In this document: piece after piece, positions 9,822 to 20,139 of the stretch
Position numbering within the stretch: the first letter of the stretch is position 1
How the letters are laid out: every line of letters begins with the position of its first letter
From: an uncultured Pelagibacteraceae bacterium
Lineage (GTDB): Bacteria > Pseudomonadota > Alphaproteobacteria > Pelagibacterales > Pelagibacteraceae
Assembly: GCA_902635545.1 (NCBI GenBank)
Contig: CACPOL010000002.1
Location: forward strand, 94,617 to 158,616
Length of the DNA: 64,000 bases
Direction of reading: 5' to 3'
The notes under the pieces: model-generated
What the model was told of the DNA's origin: nothing
Seen by the model: only the letters and a program-made list of their open reading frames with translations
Database searches by the model: none
Position numbers and translations under genes: made by a program

Positions 9822-10733
9822 ATGGTTGAAAAAAAAAGAGTACCCGCAAGTCCAAAGGCTAGAAAGTTTGCCAGAGAACTAGGTGTAAATATTAATCTAA
9901 TTACAGGCACAGAAAGAGATGGAAGAGTAATTGAAAGTGATATTAAAAAATTTGTTAAAGATAGCAGTCTTGACAAAAATTTTTCACCAAAATCAAAATT
10001 AAAAACAGAGTATCAACATTCTGATTTTGGAGATGTTGTGATAAAAGAAATACCAAGAATAAAAAAAAAGTCTGCTATAAATCTCTCTTATTCCTGGAAT
10101 ACGATTCCTCACGTAACTAATCATGATGAAGCAGATGTAACAGAGATGGAAAACTTTAGAAATTCCTTGAAAGATTTATACACTGGTGAGAAAAAAAAAA
10201 TTACACCATTAGCCTTTATAACAAAAGCATTAGTTGCAACACTTAAAAAATTTCCATCTTTTAATTGTTCAATAGATGAAATTGACGACGGAAAAATGAC
10301 AATTAAAAAATATTTTCATATTGGAATAGCTGTTGATACTGAACATGGTTTAATGGTGCCGAAAATAAGAAATGTTGATAAAAAAAATATAAATCAAATT
10401 AGTGAGGAACTAAAAATAATTAGTGAGAAATGTAGAATGCTTAAAATAGATAAAAAAGATTTTTATGGAGGATCGATGACTATTACTAGCTTAGGGGGAA
10501 TAGGAGGTTCATTTTTTACCCCAATAATTAATTTTCCTGAAGTTGCTATTCTAGGCATAGGAAAATTTAGGAAAGTCCATTTACACACAGGAAAAGAGTT
10601 AGAGGAAAGGATTATGTTACCATTATCTTTATCTTATGATCATAGAATAATTGATGGAGCAGAAGCAGCTAGATTTAATAATGAGCTTAAACAAAATTTA
10701 GGTAAAAATTTTGCATATAGGTTAGCTATTTAA
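9822..10733 (+). CDS. Dihydrolipoyl acetyltransferase E2 with subunit-binding and catalytic domains but no lipoyl domain
   Basis: N-term VPASPKARKFARELGVNINLITGTERDGRVIESDIKKF = PSBD; C-term LSYDHRIIDGAEAARF = catalytic motif; starts 2 nt after the E1 stop codon. Confidence 0.92.
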   Translation: MVEKKRVPASPKARKFARELGVNINLITGTERDGRVIESDIKKFVKDSSLDKNFSPKSKLKTEYQHSDFGDVVIKEIPRIKKKSAINLSYSWNTIPHVTNHDEADVTEMENFRNSLKDLYTGEKKKITPLAFITKALVATLKKFPSFNCSIDEIDDGKMTIKKYFHIGIAVDTEHGLMVPKIRNVDKKNINQISEELKIISEKCRMLKIDKKDFYGGSMTITSLGGIGGSFFTPIINFPEVAILGIGKFRKVHLHTGKELEERIMLPLSLSYDHRIIDGAEAARFNNELKQNLGKNFAYRLAI

Positions 10734-11639
10734 ATGACAAAAACACAATCCTTGATAGCTGCTTTTTTATGTACTTTCATATGGGGTACTACATTTATAG
10801 CCCAGGATACAGGAATGGAAGTTATTGGGCCGTATGTTTTTAATGCTACAAGATTTTTTGTAGGTTTTTTAGCTTTAATTCCATTTTATTTAATTTTAGA
10901 AAAAAAAAAGACCAAAGAAGTTTTATCAAAAAATAAAAAAAGATTTATATTTTTATCTATCCTTATAGGTATTTTTCTTTTTTTTGCATCTTTACTTCAA
11001 CAAGTAGCATTACTTTTTACTGATATAGCCAATGCTGCTTTTTTTACAATATTTTATGTCCCTATGGTGCCAATTATTGGTTTTTTTTTATTTAGAACGA
11101 ATATTCATTGGAGTGTTTGGCCATCAGTATTATTTTGTGTAATAGGGGGTTATTTTTTAACAAATTTTCAAGATGCTACTATCAGATTAGGGGATACTCT
11201 TGTAATAATTTGTGCTTTATTTTGGAGTTTACATATCATTTTCATAGGAATTTTAGTCAGCGAGTTTAATGCTCCAATACTCGTGGGTTTAATTCAAACA
11301 TTAATTGTTTCAATTTGTTCATTAGTGCCAGCTTTTATTTTTGAAGAATTTATTTTTGAAAATATTTTTGATCAAAAATTTCAGATATTGTATGCTGGAA
11401 TTTTATCAGGTGGTATAGCATTCGTGTTGCAAATTTATGCGCAACAAAATATTTCTCCGGCACCGTCTGCTATAATTTTTTCTTTAGAAGGAGTTTTTGC
11501 AACAGTTGCAGCTTGGATAATTTTATCTCAAATTCTTAATTTAAACAATATAATCGGTTGTATTTTAATTCTTATTGGAGTTTTAATCTCACAATTGCTT
11601 CCAGAAATAAAAAATTTAAGTATAAATAAAATAAAATAA
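10734..11639 (+). CDS. DMT/EamA family transporter
   Basis: ~10 TM helices; CTFIWGTTFIAQDTGME, repeated EamA halves. Confidence 0.85.
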   Translation: MTKTQSLIAAFLCTFIWGTTFIAQDTGMEVIGPYVFNATRFFVGFLALIPFYLILEKKKTKEVLSKNKKRFIFLSILIGIFLFFASLLQQVALLFTDIANAAFFTIFYVPMVPIIGFFLFRTNIHWSVWPSVLFCVIGGYFLTNFQDATIRLGDTLVIICALFWSLHIIFIGILVSEFNAPILVGLIQTLIVSICSLVPAFIFEEFIFENIFDQKFQILYAGILSGGIAFVLQIYAQQNISPAPSAIIFSLEGVFATVAAWIILSQILNLNNIIGCILILIGVLISQLLPEIKNLSINKIK

Positions 11640-12416
11640 TAATATTGATAAGAAAATTCTGTAAATTATAAAAATAGATAGATTAAATTTTTGAACAAAA
11701 ATTAATAAATATTTGATTGATACATAAGAAAAAATAAAAGAAAATAAGACTCCAATAAATATAAATAAGCTCATTTCGTTATTTTCAATACTTAGGTCTT
11801 TTAAGCTTAAAAAACTTGCTCCAGCTATTGCTGGTAAGGATAGATATAAAGAAATTCTCGTTGAGTCATATCTATTAAAATTTAAAAAACGGCATGTAGT
11901 TATTACAATACCCGATCTACTTACTCCAGGTATTAAAGCAAGCATTTGAAATATTCCGATAAATAATATAGTTTTTAAATTTATATCTTTTTCAAAATTT
12001 TTGTTTACTTTTGATCTGTCTGATACATATAAAAAAATTGCAAATATTAAAGAAGTCCAAGCAATTATTTCAACATTTCTTAAAATACTGATTAAATCTG
12101 TTACATATAGAATTGAACCTAAAAAAATTGTAGGTAATGATCCAAGAATTATTAGATATAAAAGTTTTTTATTTTCTAAAATCTTTAAAAAATCAGACTT
12201 AAAATAAAAAATAATTGCAAGCAAAGATCCAAGATGCATTCCAGTATCTAAGAATAGTGAACTAATACTTAAGTTTGAAATTTTTCCTACCAAAATTAAA
12301 TGAGCCGACGAGCTTATAGGAAGAAATTCGGTGATACCTTGAATGGCCGATAAAGTTATAATTTCTAAAAAATTTGAAAACATTGAAAAATTATTTGGTA
12401 AACTAAATAATAACAA
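11616..12416 (-). CDS. uppP: Undecaprenyl-diphosphatase (BacA/UppP)
   Basis: AIQGITEFLPISSSAHLIL and PGVSRSGIVITTCRFL motifs; start may be the internal Met (MFSNFLEII). Confidence 0.93.
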   Translation of the reverse strand: MLLFSLPNNFSMFSNFLEIITLSAIQGITEFLPISSSAHLILVGKISNLSISSLFLDTGMHLGSLLAIIFYFKSDFLKILENKKLLYLIILGSLPTIFLGSILYVTDLISILRNVEIIAWTSLIFAIFLYVSDRSKVNKNFEKDINLKTILFIGIFQMLALIPGVSRSGIVITTCRFLNFNRYDSTRISLYLSLPAIAGASFLSLKDLSIENNEMSLFIFIGVLFSFIFSYVSIKYLLIFVQKFNLSIFIIYRIFLSILLFYFIYT

Positions 12417-12442
12417 AATAAAGCGATATGATGTTGGAATAC

Positions 12443-12501
12443 GACCTATGCAAAAATAGAATTATTCCTATAAATAAAGGCTTTTTTTATTAAAATAGGT
12501 C
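12443..12501. promoter_or_regulatory. Inverted repeat GACCTAT...ATAGGTC in divergent uppP/gltD intergenic region
   Basis: gacctat at 12443-12449 and ataggtc at 12495-12501. Confidence 0.25.
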
Positions 12502-12562
12502 ATAATGTATGTCCTAAATATTAGTTAAATAAGGATTTACATAGTATATATAGTCACAAGTT

Positions 12563-14002
12563 ATGACTAAAAAAATGTTAAAATTTACTGATATAGGTCA
12601 GCAAAACCCACCTAAACGTGAGATAGACCTTAGAAAAGATGATTTTAAAGAGATTTACGATGAGTTTATAAGTGACAAGGCAACTGAGCAATCTAGTAGA
12701 TGCTCCCAATGTGGCGTTCCTTTTTGTCAAATTCATTGTCCCTTGAGTAATAACATACCTGATTGGTTAAAATTAACTGCTGAAGGAAGATTACAAGAAG
12801 CATATGAGTTATCGCAAAGTACAAATAATATGCCTGAAGTATGTGGTAGAATATGTCCCCAAGATAGGTTGTGCGAGGGAAATTGTGTTATTGAACAATC
12901 AGGTCATGGTACTGTAACGATTGGTTCTGTTGAAAAATATATTACTGAAAATGCTTGGGCTAATGGATGGGTAAAACCAATAAATATTAAAAATGAAATT
13001 AATCAAAGTATTGGAATTATAGGTTCAGGTCCAGCCGGGTTAGCATGTGCAGAACAATTAAGAAGTTCAGGTTATAAAGTCACAATTTACGATAGATACG
13101 ATAGACCAGGAGGTCTTTTAATTTATGGAATCCCAAATTTTAAACTTGAAAAATTTGTAGTTGAAAGAAGAACAAAACTTTTAAAAGATAGTGGAATTAA
13201 GTTCATTCAAAATTTTGAAGTTGGCAAAGATGCTAGCCTTGAAGATTTAAGAAAAAAACATGATGCGATATTAATTGCAACTGGAGTATATAAAGCAAGA
13301 CAAATAGATATTCCAGGAAACGATTTAGAGAATATTTTTCCTGCAATGGAATTTTTGACTGCTTCTAATAAAAAAGGCTTAGGGGATAAAGTTAAATTAT
13401 TTGATAATGGAAAATTAAATGCAGAAGGTAAAGATATAGTTGTAATAGGTGGTGGAGATACAGCAATGGACTGTGTAAGAACAGCGATTAGACAAAATGC
13501 TAAATCCGTAAAATGTTTATATAGAAGAGATAAAGAGAATATGCCTGGATCAGCAAGAGAGGTCTCAAATGCAGAGGAAGAAGGTGTAGAATTTGTTTGG
13601 TTGTCTTCACCAAAACATTTTGAAGGTAAAAATAAAGTAGAAAGTTTAACAGCAAATAAGATTAAACTTGGTGAGCCCGATGAAACAGGTAGAAGAAAGC
13701 CAGAAGTTCAAAGTGGTTCAGAATTTGAAATTAAAGCTGATATGGTAATAAAAGCTTTAGGGTTTGATCCAGAGGATCTTCCAAATCTTTTTGATAGTAA
13801 AGAATTAAAAGTTTCAAAATGGGGAACAATAAAAACAGATTTCGATACAATGGAAACAAATTTGCAGGGTGTATTTGCTGCTGGTGATATTATAAGGGGG
13901 GCTTCTCTTGTTGTGTGGGCAATTAAAGATGGAAGAGATGCTGCTGTTTCAATAAAAAAATTTTTAAAAAGAAAATTACTTGAGCAAGATAAGGTTGCAT
14001 AA
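12563..14002 (+). CDS. gltD: Glutamate synthase small subunit
   Basis: N-terminal Cys clusters RCSQCGVPFCQIHCPL and CGRICPQDRLCEGNCV; GSGPAGLACAEQL; followed by gltB with TAATG overlap. Confidence 0.95.
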   Translation: MTKKMLKFTDIGQQNPPKREIDLRKDDFKEIYDEFISDKATEQSSRCSQCGVPFCQIHCPLSNNIPDWLKLTAEGRLQEAYELSQSTNNMPEVCGRICPQDRLCEGNCVIEQSGHGTVTIGSVEKYITENAWANGWVKPINIKNEINQSIGIIGSGPAGLACAEQLRSSGYKVTIYDRYDRPGGLLIYGIPNFKLEKFVVERRTKLLKDSGIKFIQNFEVGKDASLEDLRKKHDAILIATGVYKARQIDIPGNDLENIFPAMEFLTASNKKGLGDKVKLFDNGKLNAEGKDIVVIGGGDTAMDCVRTAIRQNAKSVKCLYRRDKENMPGSAREVSNAEEEGVEFVWLSSPKHFEGKNKVESLTANKIKLGEPDETGRRKPEVQSGSEFEIKADMVIKALGFDPEDLPNLFDSKELKVSKWGTIKTDFDTMETNLQGVFAAGDIIRGASLVVWAIKDGRDAAVSIKKFLKRKLLEQDKVA

Positions 14003-17000
14003 TGGATAATTATAAAAATAATTTAAAATTACTTAAGAATAATAATGTTTATTCTGCAGAAATGGAACATGATGCTTGTGGAGTTGGATTGGTGGCATCA
14101 ACTGAAGGAAAAAAATCTAGAGCTGTTGTTGAATATGGTATTGATGCATTAAAGGCGGTTTGGCATAGAGGTGCAGTTGATGCAGATGGCAAAACAGGAG
14201 ATGGTGCTGGTATTCATATAGAAATACCAAAAGATTTTTTTATAGAAAAAATCGAGATTACTGGACATAAATTTGATAATTCCGAAATTTGTGTTGGTAT
14301 GATTTTCCTTCCAAGAAATAATTTTGATGCTCAAGAATCTTGTAGAACTATTATTGAGAGTGAGCTTACAAAAAGTAATTTCAGTCTTTACGGATGGAGA
14401 CAGGTTCCAGTGAATCCTAAAGTTTTGGGAGAAAAGGCTGATATAACCAGACCTGAGATTGCACAAGTTTTATTTAAGTATAATGATCCAAAAGTTCTTG
14501 GTAAAGAATTGGAAAGACGATTATATGAAACAAGAAGAAAAATTGAAAATAAATCTTTAAAAAAATCCATTGAGGGCTTTTATATTTGTTCCCTAAGTTC
14601 AAAATCAATAATTTATAAAGGAATGTTTCTAGCAGAGTCTATTGCTGATTTTTACTTAGACCTACAAGATAAAAGATTTATTTCTAGATATGCTATTTTC
14701 CACCAGAGATTTTCAACAAACACTGCACCAAGTTGGGATTTAGCTCAACCATTTAGAGCTATTGCGCATAATGGAGAAATTAACACGTTTAGAGGTAATA
14801 AAAATTGGATGAGAGTCCATGAACAAGAAATGCAAAGTGATTTATTTGAAAATATAGAAAATTTAAAGCCTGTCGTTCAACCAGGAACTTCTGACTCCGC
14901 AGCTTTAGACAATGTTTTTGAGTTATTAAATATTTCAGGCCAACCAGCACCTTTAGCAAAATTGATGCTGGTGCCAGATGCGTGGTCAAAAAAAAGTAAA
15001 ATATTACCTAAAGATCATCAACAATTGTTTAATTTTTTAAATAGTACGATGGAACCATGGGATGGACCAGCTGCGATTGCAGGAACGGATAATGAATGGG
15101 TTATTGCTGCTAATGATAGAAATGGATTAAGGCCGTTAAGATATACAATCACTAAAGATAAATTTTTATTTGCAGGTTCTGAGACAGGCATGATTAAACT
15201 TAATGAAAAAAAAATACTTAAAAAAGGTAGATTAGGTCCTGGTGAAATTATTGGTGTAAGAATTGAAAAAGGAAAATTATTTACTAATGAACAAATTAAG
15301 AATTATTTAGCAAAAGAATATAAACATTTTAATAATCAAATAATTGATTTGGATAAAAAAATAACAATTTCTAATGAAAAAGCTTTATTTAAAGGAAATG
15401 AGTTAAAAAAAAGACAACACGCTTTTGGAATAAGCCTGGAGGATTTAGAGTTAATATTACATCCAATGGCTGAAGATGCAAAAGAAGCAACAGGTTCAAT
15501 GGGAGATGATACTCCTTTAGCAGTATTATCAGATAAATACAGACCACTTTATCATTTTTTTAGACAAAATTTTAGTCAAGTGACTAATCCTCCAATAGAT
15601 TCTTTGAGAGAAAATAAAGTTATGAGTTTAAAAACAAGATTTGGAAATTTAGGAAATATTTTGAATTTTGATAATTTAACAAAAGAAAATATTTATGTAC
15701 TAGACTCTCCTATTTTATCAAATTCACAGCTGAAAAAGTTTATAAATTATTTCGGTCAAAATTCTTTTGAAATTGATTGTACATTTGAAAAAAATGAAAA
15801 CTTAGAAATTGCTATATCGAGAATTCAAAAAGAAGCGGAGATTGAGGTTAGAAAAGGTATCAAACAATTAATTTTATCTGATAAAAATATTTCAGAAAGA
15901 AGAATTCCTGTTCCTATGATTTTGTGTGTTGGAGCAATAAATTCATTCTTGATTAAGAAAAAATTAAGAGGCTATGTTTCTATCAATGTACAAACAGGAG
16001 AAGCTTTAGACACTCATTCGTTTGCCACACTTTTAGGAGTTGGCGCTACTACTGTAAATCCTTATTTAGCACTCGATTGCCTTTATCAAAGATATGAGAA
16101 AAAGTTGTTTGGTAATTTTGATTATGAGGATTGTATCAAAAAATACATAAGGTCTGTAAATAGTGGATTGCTAAAGATAATGTCAAAAATGGGTATTTCT
16201 GTTCTAAGTTCTTATAGAGGGGGGTGTAATTTTGAGACAGTTGGATTAAGTAGGACAATCGTTTCAGATTATTTTCCGGGAGTAATTTCAAAAATTTCTG
16301 GAATAGGTTTAACTGGAATTGAAAAAAAATTGAGAATTATTCACACTGAAGCTTTCGAAAATGAAGATGCGGTTTTACCAATTGGAGGAATTTATCGTTA
16401 TCGAAAAAATGGGGAATTACATCAATATCAAGGGAAATTAATACATATGCTTCAAAGTGCAGTTGGTAGTGGATCTTATAAAACTTATAAGAAATACACT
16501 GAAGGTATATACAGTCTTCCGCCTATCAACTTGAGAGATCTCATAGATTTTAGAGAAAGGTATCGAAATAATCCAATTGATATTTCAGAAGTAGAGCCCT
16601 TGGAAAATATTCTTAAACGATTTGGGAGTGGAAGTATGTCTCATGGAGCTCTATCGAAAGAGGCTCATGAAACCTTGGCAATAGGCATGAATAGAATAAA
16701 GGGTGCTTCATGTAGTGGTGAAGGTGGAGAGGATGAAAAAAGATTCAAAATGATGAAAAACGGAGATAGTGCAAATTCAAGAGTAAAACAAATAGCATCA
16801 GCAAGATTTGGAGTAACAATAAACTACTTGAATAATTGTAATGAAATTGAGATTAAAATGGCACAAGGAGCAAAACCAGGAGAAGGTGGACAACTGCCAG
16901 GATTTAAAGTTTCAGCAGAGATCGCTAGACTAAGACATTCGACACCTGGGGTTACTTTAATTTCTCCTCCTCCCCACCATGATATTTATTCTATTGAGGA

Positions 17001-18507
17001 TTTGGCTCAGCTAATTTATGATTTAAAACAAGTAAATCCAACTGCAAGAGTGGGAGTAAAATTAGTTGCCTCATCAGGAATTGGAACGATTGCAGCTGGT
17101 GTTGCAAAAGCAAAAGCAGACATAATTTTAATTTCTGGTCACAACGGTGGAACGGGTGCTAGCCCTCAAACAAGTGTAAAATACGTTGGAGTTCCTTGGG
17201 AGATGGGTTTAACTGAAGCTAATCAAGTTTTAACACTAAATAATTTGAGACAAAACGTAACTTTAAGAACTGATGGAGGAATTAAAACAGGAAGAGATGT
17301 TGTCATAGCTGCGATGATGGGTGCAGAAGAATTTGGTGTAGCTACAACTGCATTAGTTGCGATGGGGTGTATTATGGTGAGACAATGTCATTCTAATACT
17401 TGTCCAGTGGGTGTCTGCACACAAGACGATAAGTTAAGAGAAAAATTCACAGGCACACCTGATAAGGTTGTTAATTTATTTACTTTTATTGCAATGGAAG
17501 TAAGAGAAATTCTTGCTGAACTTGGTTTTAAATCACTTAATGAAGTAATTGGAAGAACTGATCTTTTAAGACAAGTAAGTAAAGCATCACCAAATTTAGA
17601 TGACCTTGATTTAAATCCACTTTTTGTTCAAGCTGACCCAGGTGATAATAAAAGATATTGTGAAAAACAAATTATAAATAGTGTTCCAGATACACTTGAT
17701 CAAGAAATATGGTCTGAAATTGAAAGACAACTAGATAGTAAAAAAGAATTACAAAAAGAATTTACTATTGAAAATACGCATAGAGCTGTTGGAACAAGAA
17801 TATCACATAATTTGTACAAAAAATTTGGGTATAATAAGCTAGAAGATAATTTTTTAACTATAAATTTTAGGGGGTCTGCCGGACAATCATTTGGAGCTTT
17901 TACCACCAAAGGACTTAAATTAGTTTTAAAAGGAGATGCTAATGATTATGTAGCTAAAGGATTGTCAGGGGCAACTATCTCAATAAAACTTTCAGATGAG
18001 AGCAATTTAATTTCTCACGATAATACAATTATCGGAAATACAGTTTTATACGGAGCAACATCTGGTAAACTCTTTGCCGCAGGACAAGCAGGTGAGAGAT
18101 TTGCAGTTAGAAATTCAGGAGCAATTTCAGTTATAGAAGGGTGTGACTCAAACGGATGTGAATATATGACTGGTGGAACAGTTGTTATACTGGGGAATGT
18201 AGGAGATAATTTTGCTGCAGGAATGACTGGAGGTATGGCATTTATTTACGATAAGGAAGAAATGTTTGAAAAAAAAGTAAATCCTGAATCTGTAATTTGG
18301 CAAAATGTAGAGACAGATTACTGGAAAAATTTTTTAAAAGATCTTATTAATGAACACTTCAAGGAAACAAATTCTATTCTATCAAAAAAAATAATTGATA
18401 ATTTTGATAATGAAATCAAAAATTTTTTACAAGTTTGTCCTAAAGAAATGCTTGATAAACTAAAAAATCCTATATCAATCAAGTCAAACATAAAAAAAGT
18501 AAGTTAG
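14002..18507 (+). CDS. gltB: Glutamate synthase large subunit
   Basis: Class II GATase HDACGVGLVAS after short propeptide; FMN/3Fe-4S region GCIMVRQCHSNTCPVGVCTQD; C-terminal GXGXG repeat. Confidence 0.96.
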   Translation: MDNYKNNLKLLKNNNVYSAEMEHDACGVGLVASTEGKKSRAVVEYGIDALKAVWHRGAVDADGKTGDGAGIHIEIPKDFFIEKIEITGHKFDNSEICVGMIFLPRNNFDAQESCRTIIESELTKSNFSLYGWRQVPVNPKVLGEKADITRPEIAQVLFKYNDPKVLGKELERRLYETRRKIENKSLKKSIEGFYICSLSSKSIIYKGMFLAESIADFYLDLQDKRFISRYAIFHQRFSTNTAPSWDLAQPFRAIAHNGEINTFRGNKNWMRVHEQEMQSDLFENIENLKPVVQPGTSDSAALDNVFELLNISGQPAPLAKLMLVPDAWSKKSKILPKDHQQLFNFLNSTMEPWDGPAAIAGTDNEWVIAANDRNGLRPLRYTITKDKFLFAGSETGMIKLNEKKILKKGRLGPGEIIGVRIEKGKLFTNEQIKNYLAKEYKHFNNQIIDLDKKITISNEKALFKGNELKKRQHAFGISLEDLELILHPMAEDAKEATGSMGDDTPLAVLSDKYRPLYHFFRQNFSQVTNPPIDSLRENKVMSLKTRFGNLGNILNFDNLTKENIYVLDSPILSNSQLKKFINYFGQNSFEIDCTFEKNENLEIAISRIQKEAEIEVRKGIKQLILSDKNISERRIPVPMILCVGAINSFLIKKKLRGYVSINVQTGEALDTHSFATLLGVGATTVNPYLALDCLYQRYEKKLFGNFDYEDCIKKYIRSVNSGLLKIMSKMGISVLSSYRGGCNFETVGLSRTIVSDYFPGVISKISGIGLTGIEKKLRIIHTEAFENEDAVLPIGGIYRYRKNGELHQYQGKLIHMLQSAVGSGSYKTYKKYTEGIYSLPPINLRDLIDFRERYRNNPIDISEVEPLENILKRFGSGSMSHGALSKEAHETLAIGMNRIKGASCSGEGGEDEKRFKMMKNGDSANSRVKQIASARFGVTINYLNNCNEIEIKMAQGAKPGEGGQLPGFKVSAEIARLRHSTPGVTLISPPPHHDIYSIEDLAQLIYDLKQVNPTARVGVKLVASSGIGTIAAGVAKAKADIILISGHNGGTGASPQTSVKYVGVPWEMGLTEANQVLTLNNLRQNVTLRTDGGIKTGRDVVIAAMMGAEEFGVATTALVAMGCIMVRQCHSNTCPVGVCTQDDKLREKFTGTPDKVVNLFTFIAMEVREILAELGFKSLNEVIGRTDLLRQVSKASPNLDDLDLNPLFVQADPGDNKRYCEKQIINSVPDTLDQEIWSEIERQLDSKKELQKEFTIENTHRAVGTRISHNLYKKFGYNKLEDNFLTINFRGSAGQSFGAFTTKGLKLVLKGDANDYVAKGLSGATISIKLSDESNLISHDNTIIGNTVLYGATSGKLFAAGQAGERFAVRNSGAISVIEGCDSNGCEYMTGGTVVILGNVGDNFAAGMTGGMAFIYDKEEMFEKKVNPESVIWQNVETDYWKNFLKDLINEHFKETNSILSKKIIDNFDNEIKNFLQVCPKEMLDKLKNPISIKSNIKKVS

Positions 18508-19371
18508 GTGATAAACGTTTTTTGTTTTGGTTATGGACAAGTTGCAAAAAATTTTATTAAAAAGCTGTCTGACGAAAATATTGAGATAAATTTAAATTTT
18601 ACTTCAAGAAAAATTAAAGACAAAAAGATTAAAAATTTAAATAATGCGTTTGATTTTAATGATGATTTTTATGACCCAAATATTATACCAGTATTAAAGA
18701 AAGCTGATTATATATTAGTTTCTATTCCTCCAGTAGGTGGCAAAGACATTGTTTTAAAGAATTTTTCAAATGAATTTAAAAATTTGAGAGTGAAGTGGAT
18801 AACATATCTATCAGCTACGAGTGTTTATGGAAATCATAATGGAAAGTGGGTTGATGAAAATAGTTTTACGATACCTACTTCAGAAAATGGAATTAATAGA
18901 TTAGCAGCAGAAAAAAAATGGATCTCCGTTTGTAAAAAATTAAATTTACCCGTTCAAATATTCAGACTTTCTGGAATTTATTCAAATACTAATAATATTA
19001 TCAAAAGATTAAAACTTGGAGATATTAAAATAATTGATAAAAAAAATCATTTTTTTTCTAGAATTCATGTTGATGATATTGTGAATATTTTATTTAAATC
19101 TATGACAAAATTTAAATCTGGTGAAATATACAACATTTCAGATGATAAACCCGCATCAAACGAAGAAATAATTCAATATGCAGCAAAACTACTTAGAGTA
19201 AAAATTCCTGAAAAAATTAAATTAACAAGTGTTAGAAATAAAATGTTGATTAATTTTTATAAAGACTCCAAAAAAGTAAGTAACAAAAAAATGAAAAATT
19301 TTTTTAATTATAAATTAAAGTTTCCATCATTTATTGAAGGATTAAAAAATATTAGAAATAATCTTATTTAA
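18508..19371 (+). CDS. NAD-dependent epimerase/dehydratase (YeeZ-like SDR), GTG start
   Basis: NVFCFGYGQVAKNFI Rossmann; YLSATSVYGNHNGKWVDE. Confidence 0.75.
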   Translation: MINVFCFGYGQVAKNFIKKLSDENIEINLNFTSRKIKDKKIKNLNNAFDFNDDFYDPNIIPVLKKADYILVSIPPVGGKDIVLKNFSNEFKNLRVKWITYLSATSVYGNHNGKWVDENSFTIPTSENGINRLAAEKKWISVCKKLNLPVQIFRLSGIYSNTNNIIKRLKLGDIKIIDKKNHFFSRIHVDDIVNILFKSMTKFKSGEIYNISDDKPASNEEIIQYAAKLLRVKIPEKIKLTSVRNKMLINFYKDSKKVSNKKMKNFFNYKLKFPSFIEGLKNIRNNLI

Positions 19372-20097
19372 TTCAAAATTAATTTTTTTTAAATTTTTAG
19401 AGCTTGAAAGACTATGATTTCCTTTTTTAATAATTATTAATCTTCTAGATGCTGATGGAAATAATCTTAATACTTTCTTTGAATAAGATTTAGGCACTGA
19501 CTCATCATTGCCACCATGTATCATTGTTACAGATATATTTTTAAAAATTTTTTTGTTTAGGACTTTATTTTTTCTACCATCTTTTATAAGCTGATATGTA
19601 ATTGGATATTCATATTTTCCATGTTTTAAATTTAGTATACCTTTGTTTTTTATCTCTCTTTTCATTTTTTTAGTAAATTTATTCCACATCAATCTCTCTA
19701 AAAATTCTGGTGCTGATCCAATACCAATAAAGCCTTTTATTTGTCTCTTAAAGTATTTAAACAAGTTGATTGAAATCCAGGAACCCATGCTAGAGCCAAT
19801 TAAAATAAATCTTTTTTTTTTTACTATTTTCTTAATGATAATTTTTGTTTCTTTTGTCCAATGGGTGATGTTTCCTTTTATAAATTTTCCTGAAGATTTA
19901 CCATGGCCAGAATATTCAAATGTCAAAAAACCTAAGCTTTTGCTTTTTGCAAACTTTAAAAAAGATTTTGGTTTTTTTCCTTCAATATCCGACATAAATC
20001 CATGTAAAAATACGATATATAGGTTGCCCTTAGAGTAATTGGTCAAAAATCTAATTTTTTTAGTTTTAGATAATTTTAAATATTTAAATTGATTCAT
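19342..20097 (-). CDS. Alpha/beta hydrolase
   Basis: VFLHGFMSDIEGKK, LIGSSMGSWISINLF nucleophile elbow, C-terminal GNHSLS. Confidence 0.8.
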   Translation of the reverse strand: MNQFKYLKLSKTKKIRFLTNYSKGNLYIVFLHGFMSDIEGKKPKSFLKFAKSKSLGFLTFEYSGHGKSSGKFIKGNITHWTKETKIIIKKIVKKKRFILIGSSMGSWISINLFKYFKRQIKGFIGIGSAPEFLERLMWNKFTKKMKREIKNKGILNLKHGKYEYPITYQLIKDGRKNKVLNKKIFKNISVTMIHGGNDESVPKSYSKKVLRLFPSASRRLIIIKKGNHSLSSSKNLKKINFELNKIISNIF

Positions 20098-20139
20098 TAA
20101 CGTTTATAAGACTTATTTCTTAATATATAATCTTAACAG

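Noticed and set aside
14149-14989. Minus-strand ORFs of 60-105 aa inside gltB
   Set aside because: Antisense shadows of a certain gltB; no start/SD or domain evidence
19643-20038. 131-aa plus-strand ORF antisense to the alpha/beta hydrolase
   Set aside because: Shadow ORF of a well-supported hydrolase with catalytic motifs
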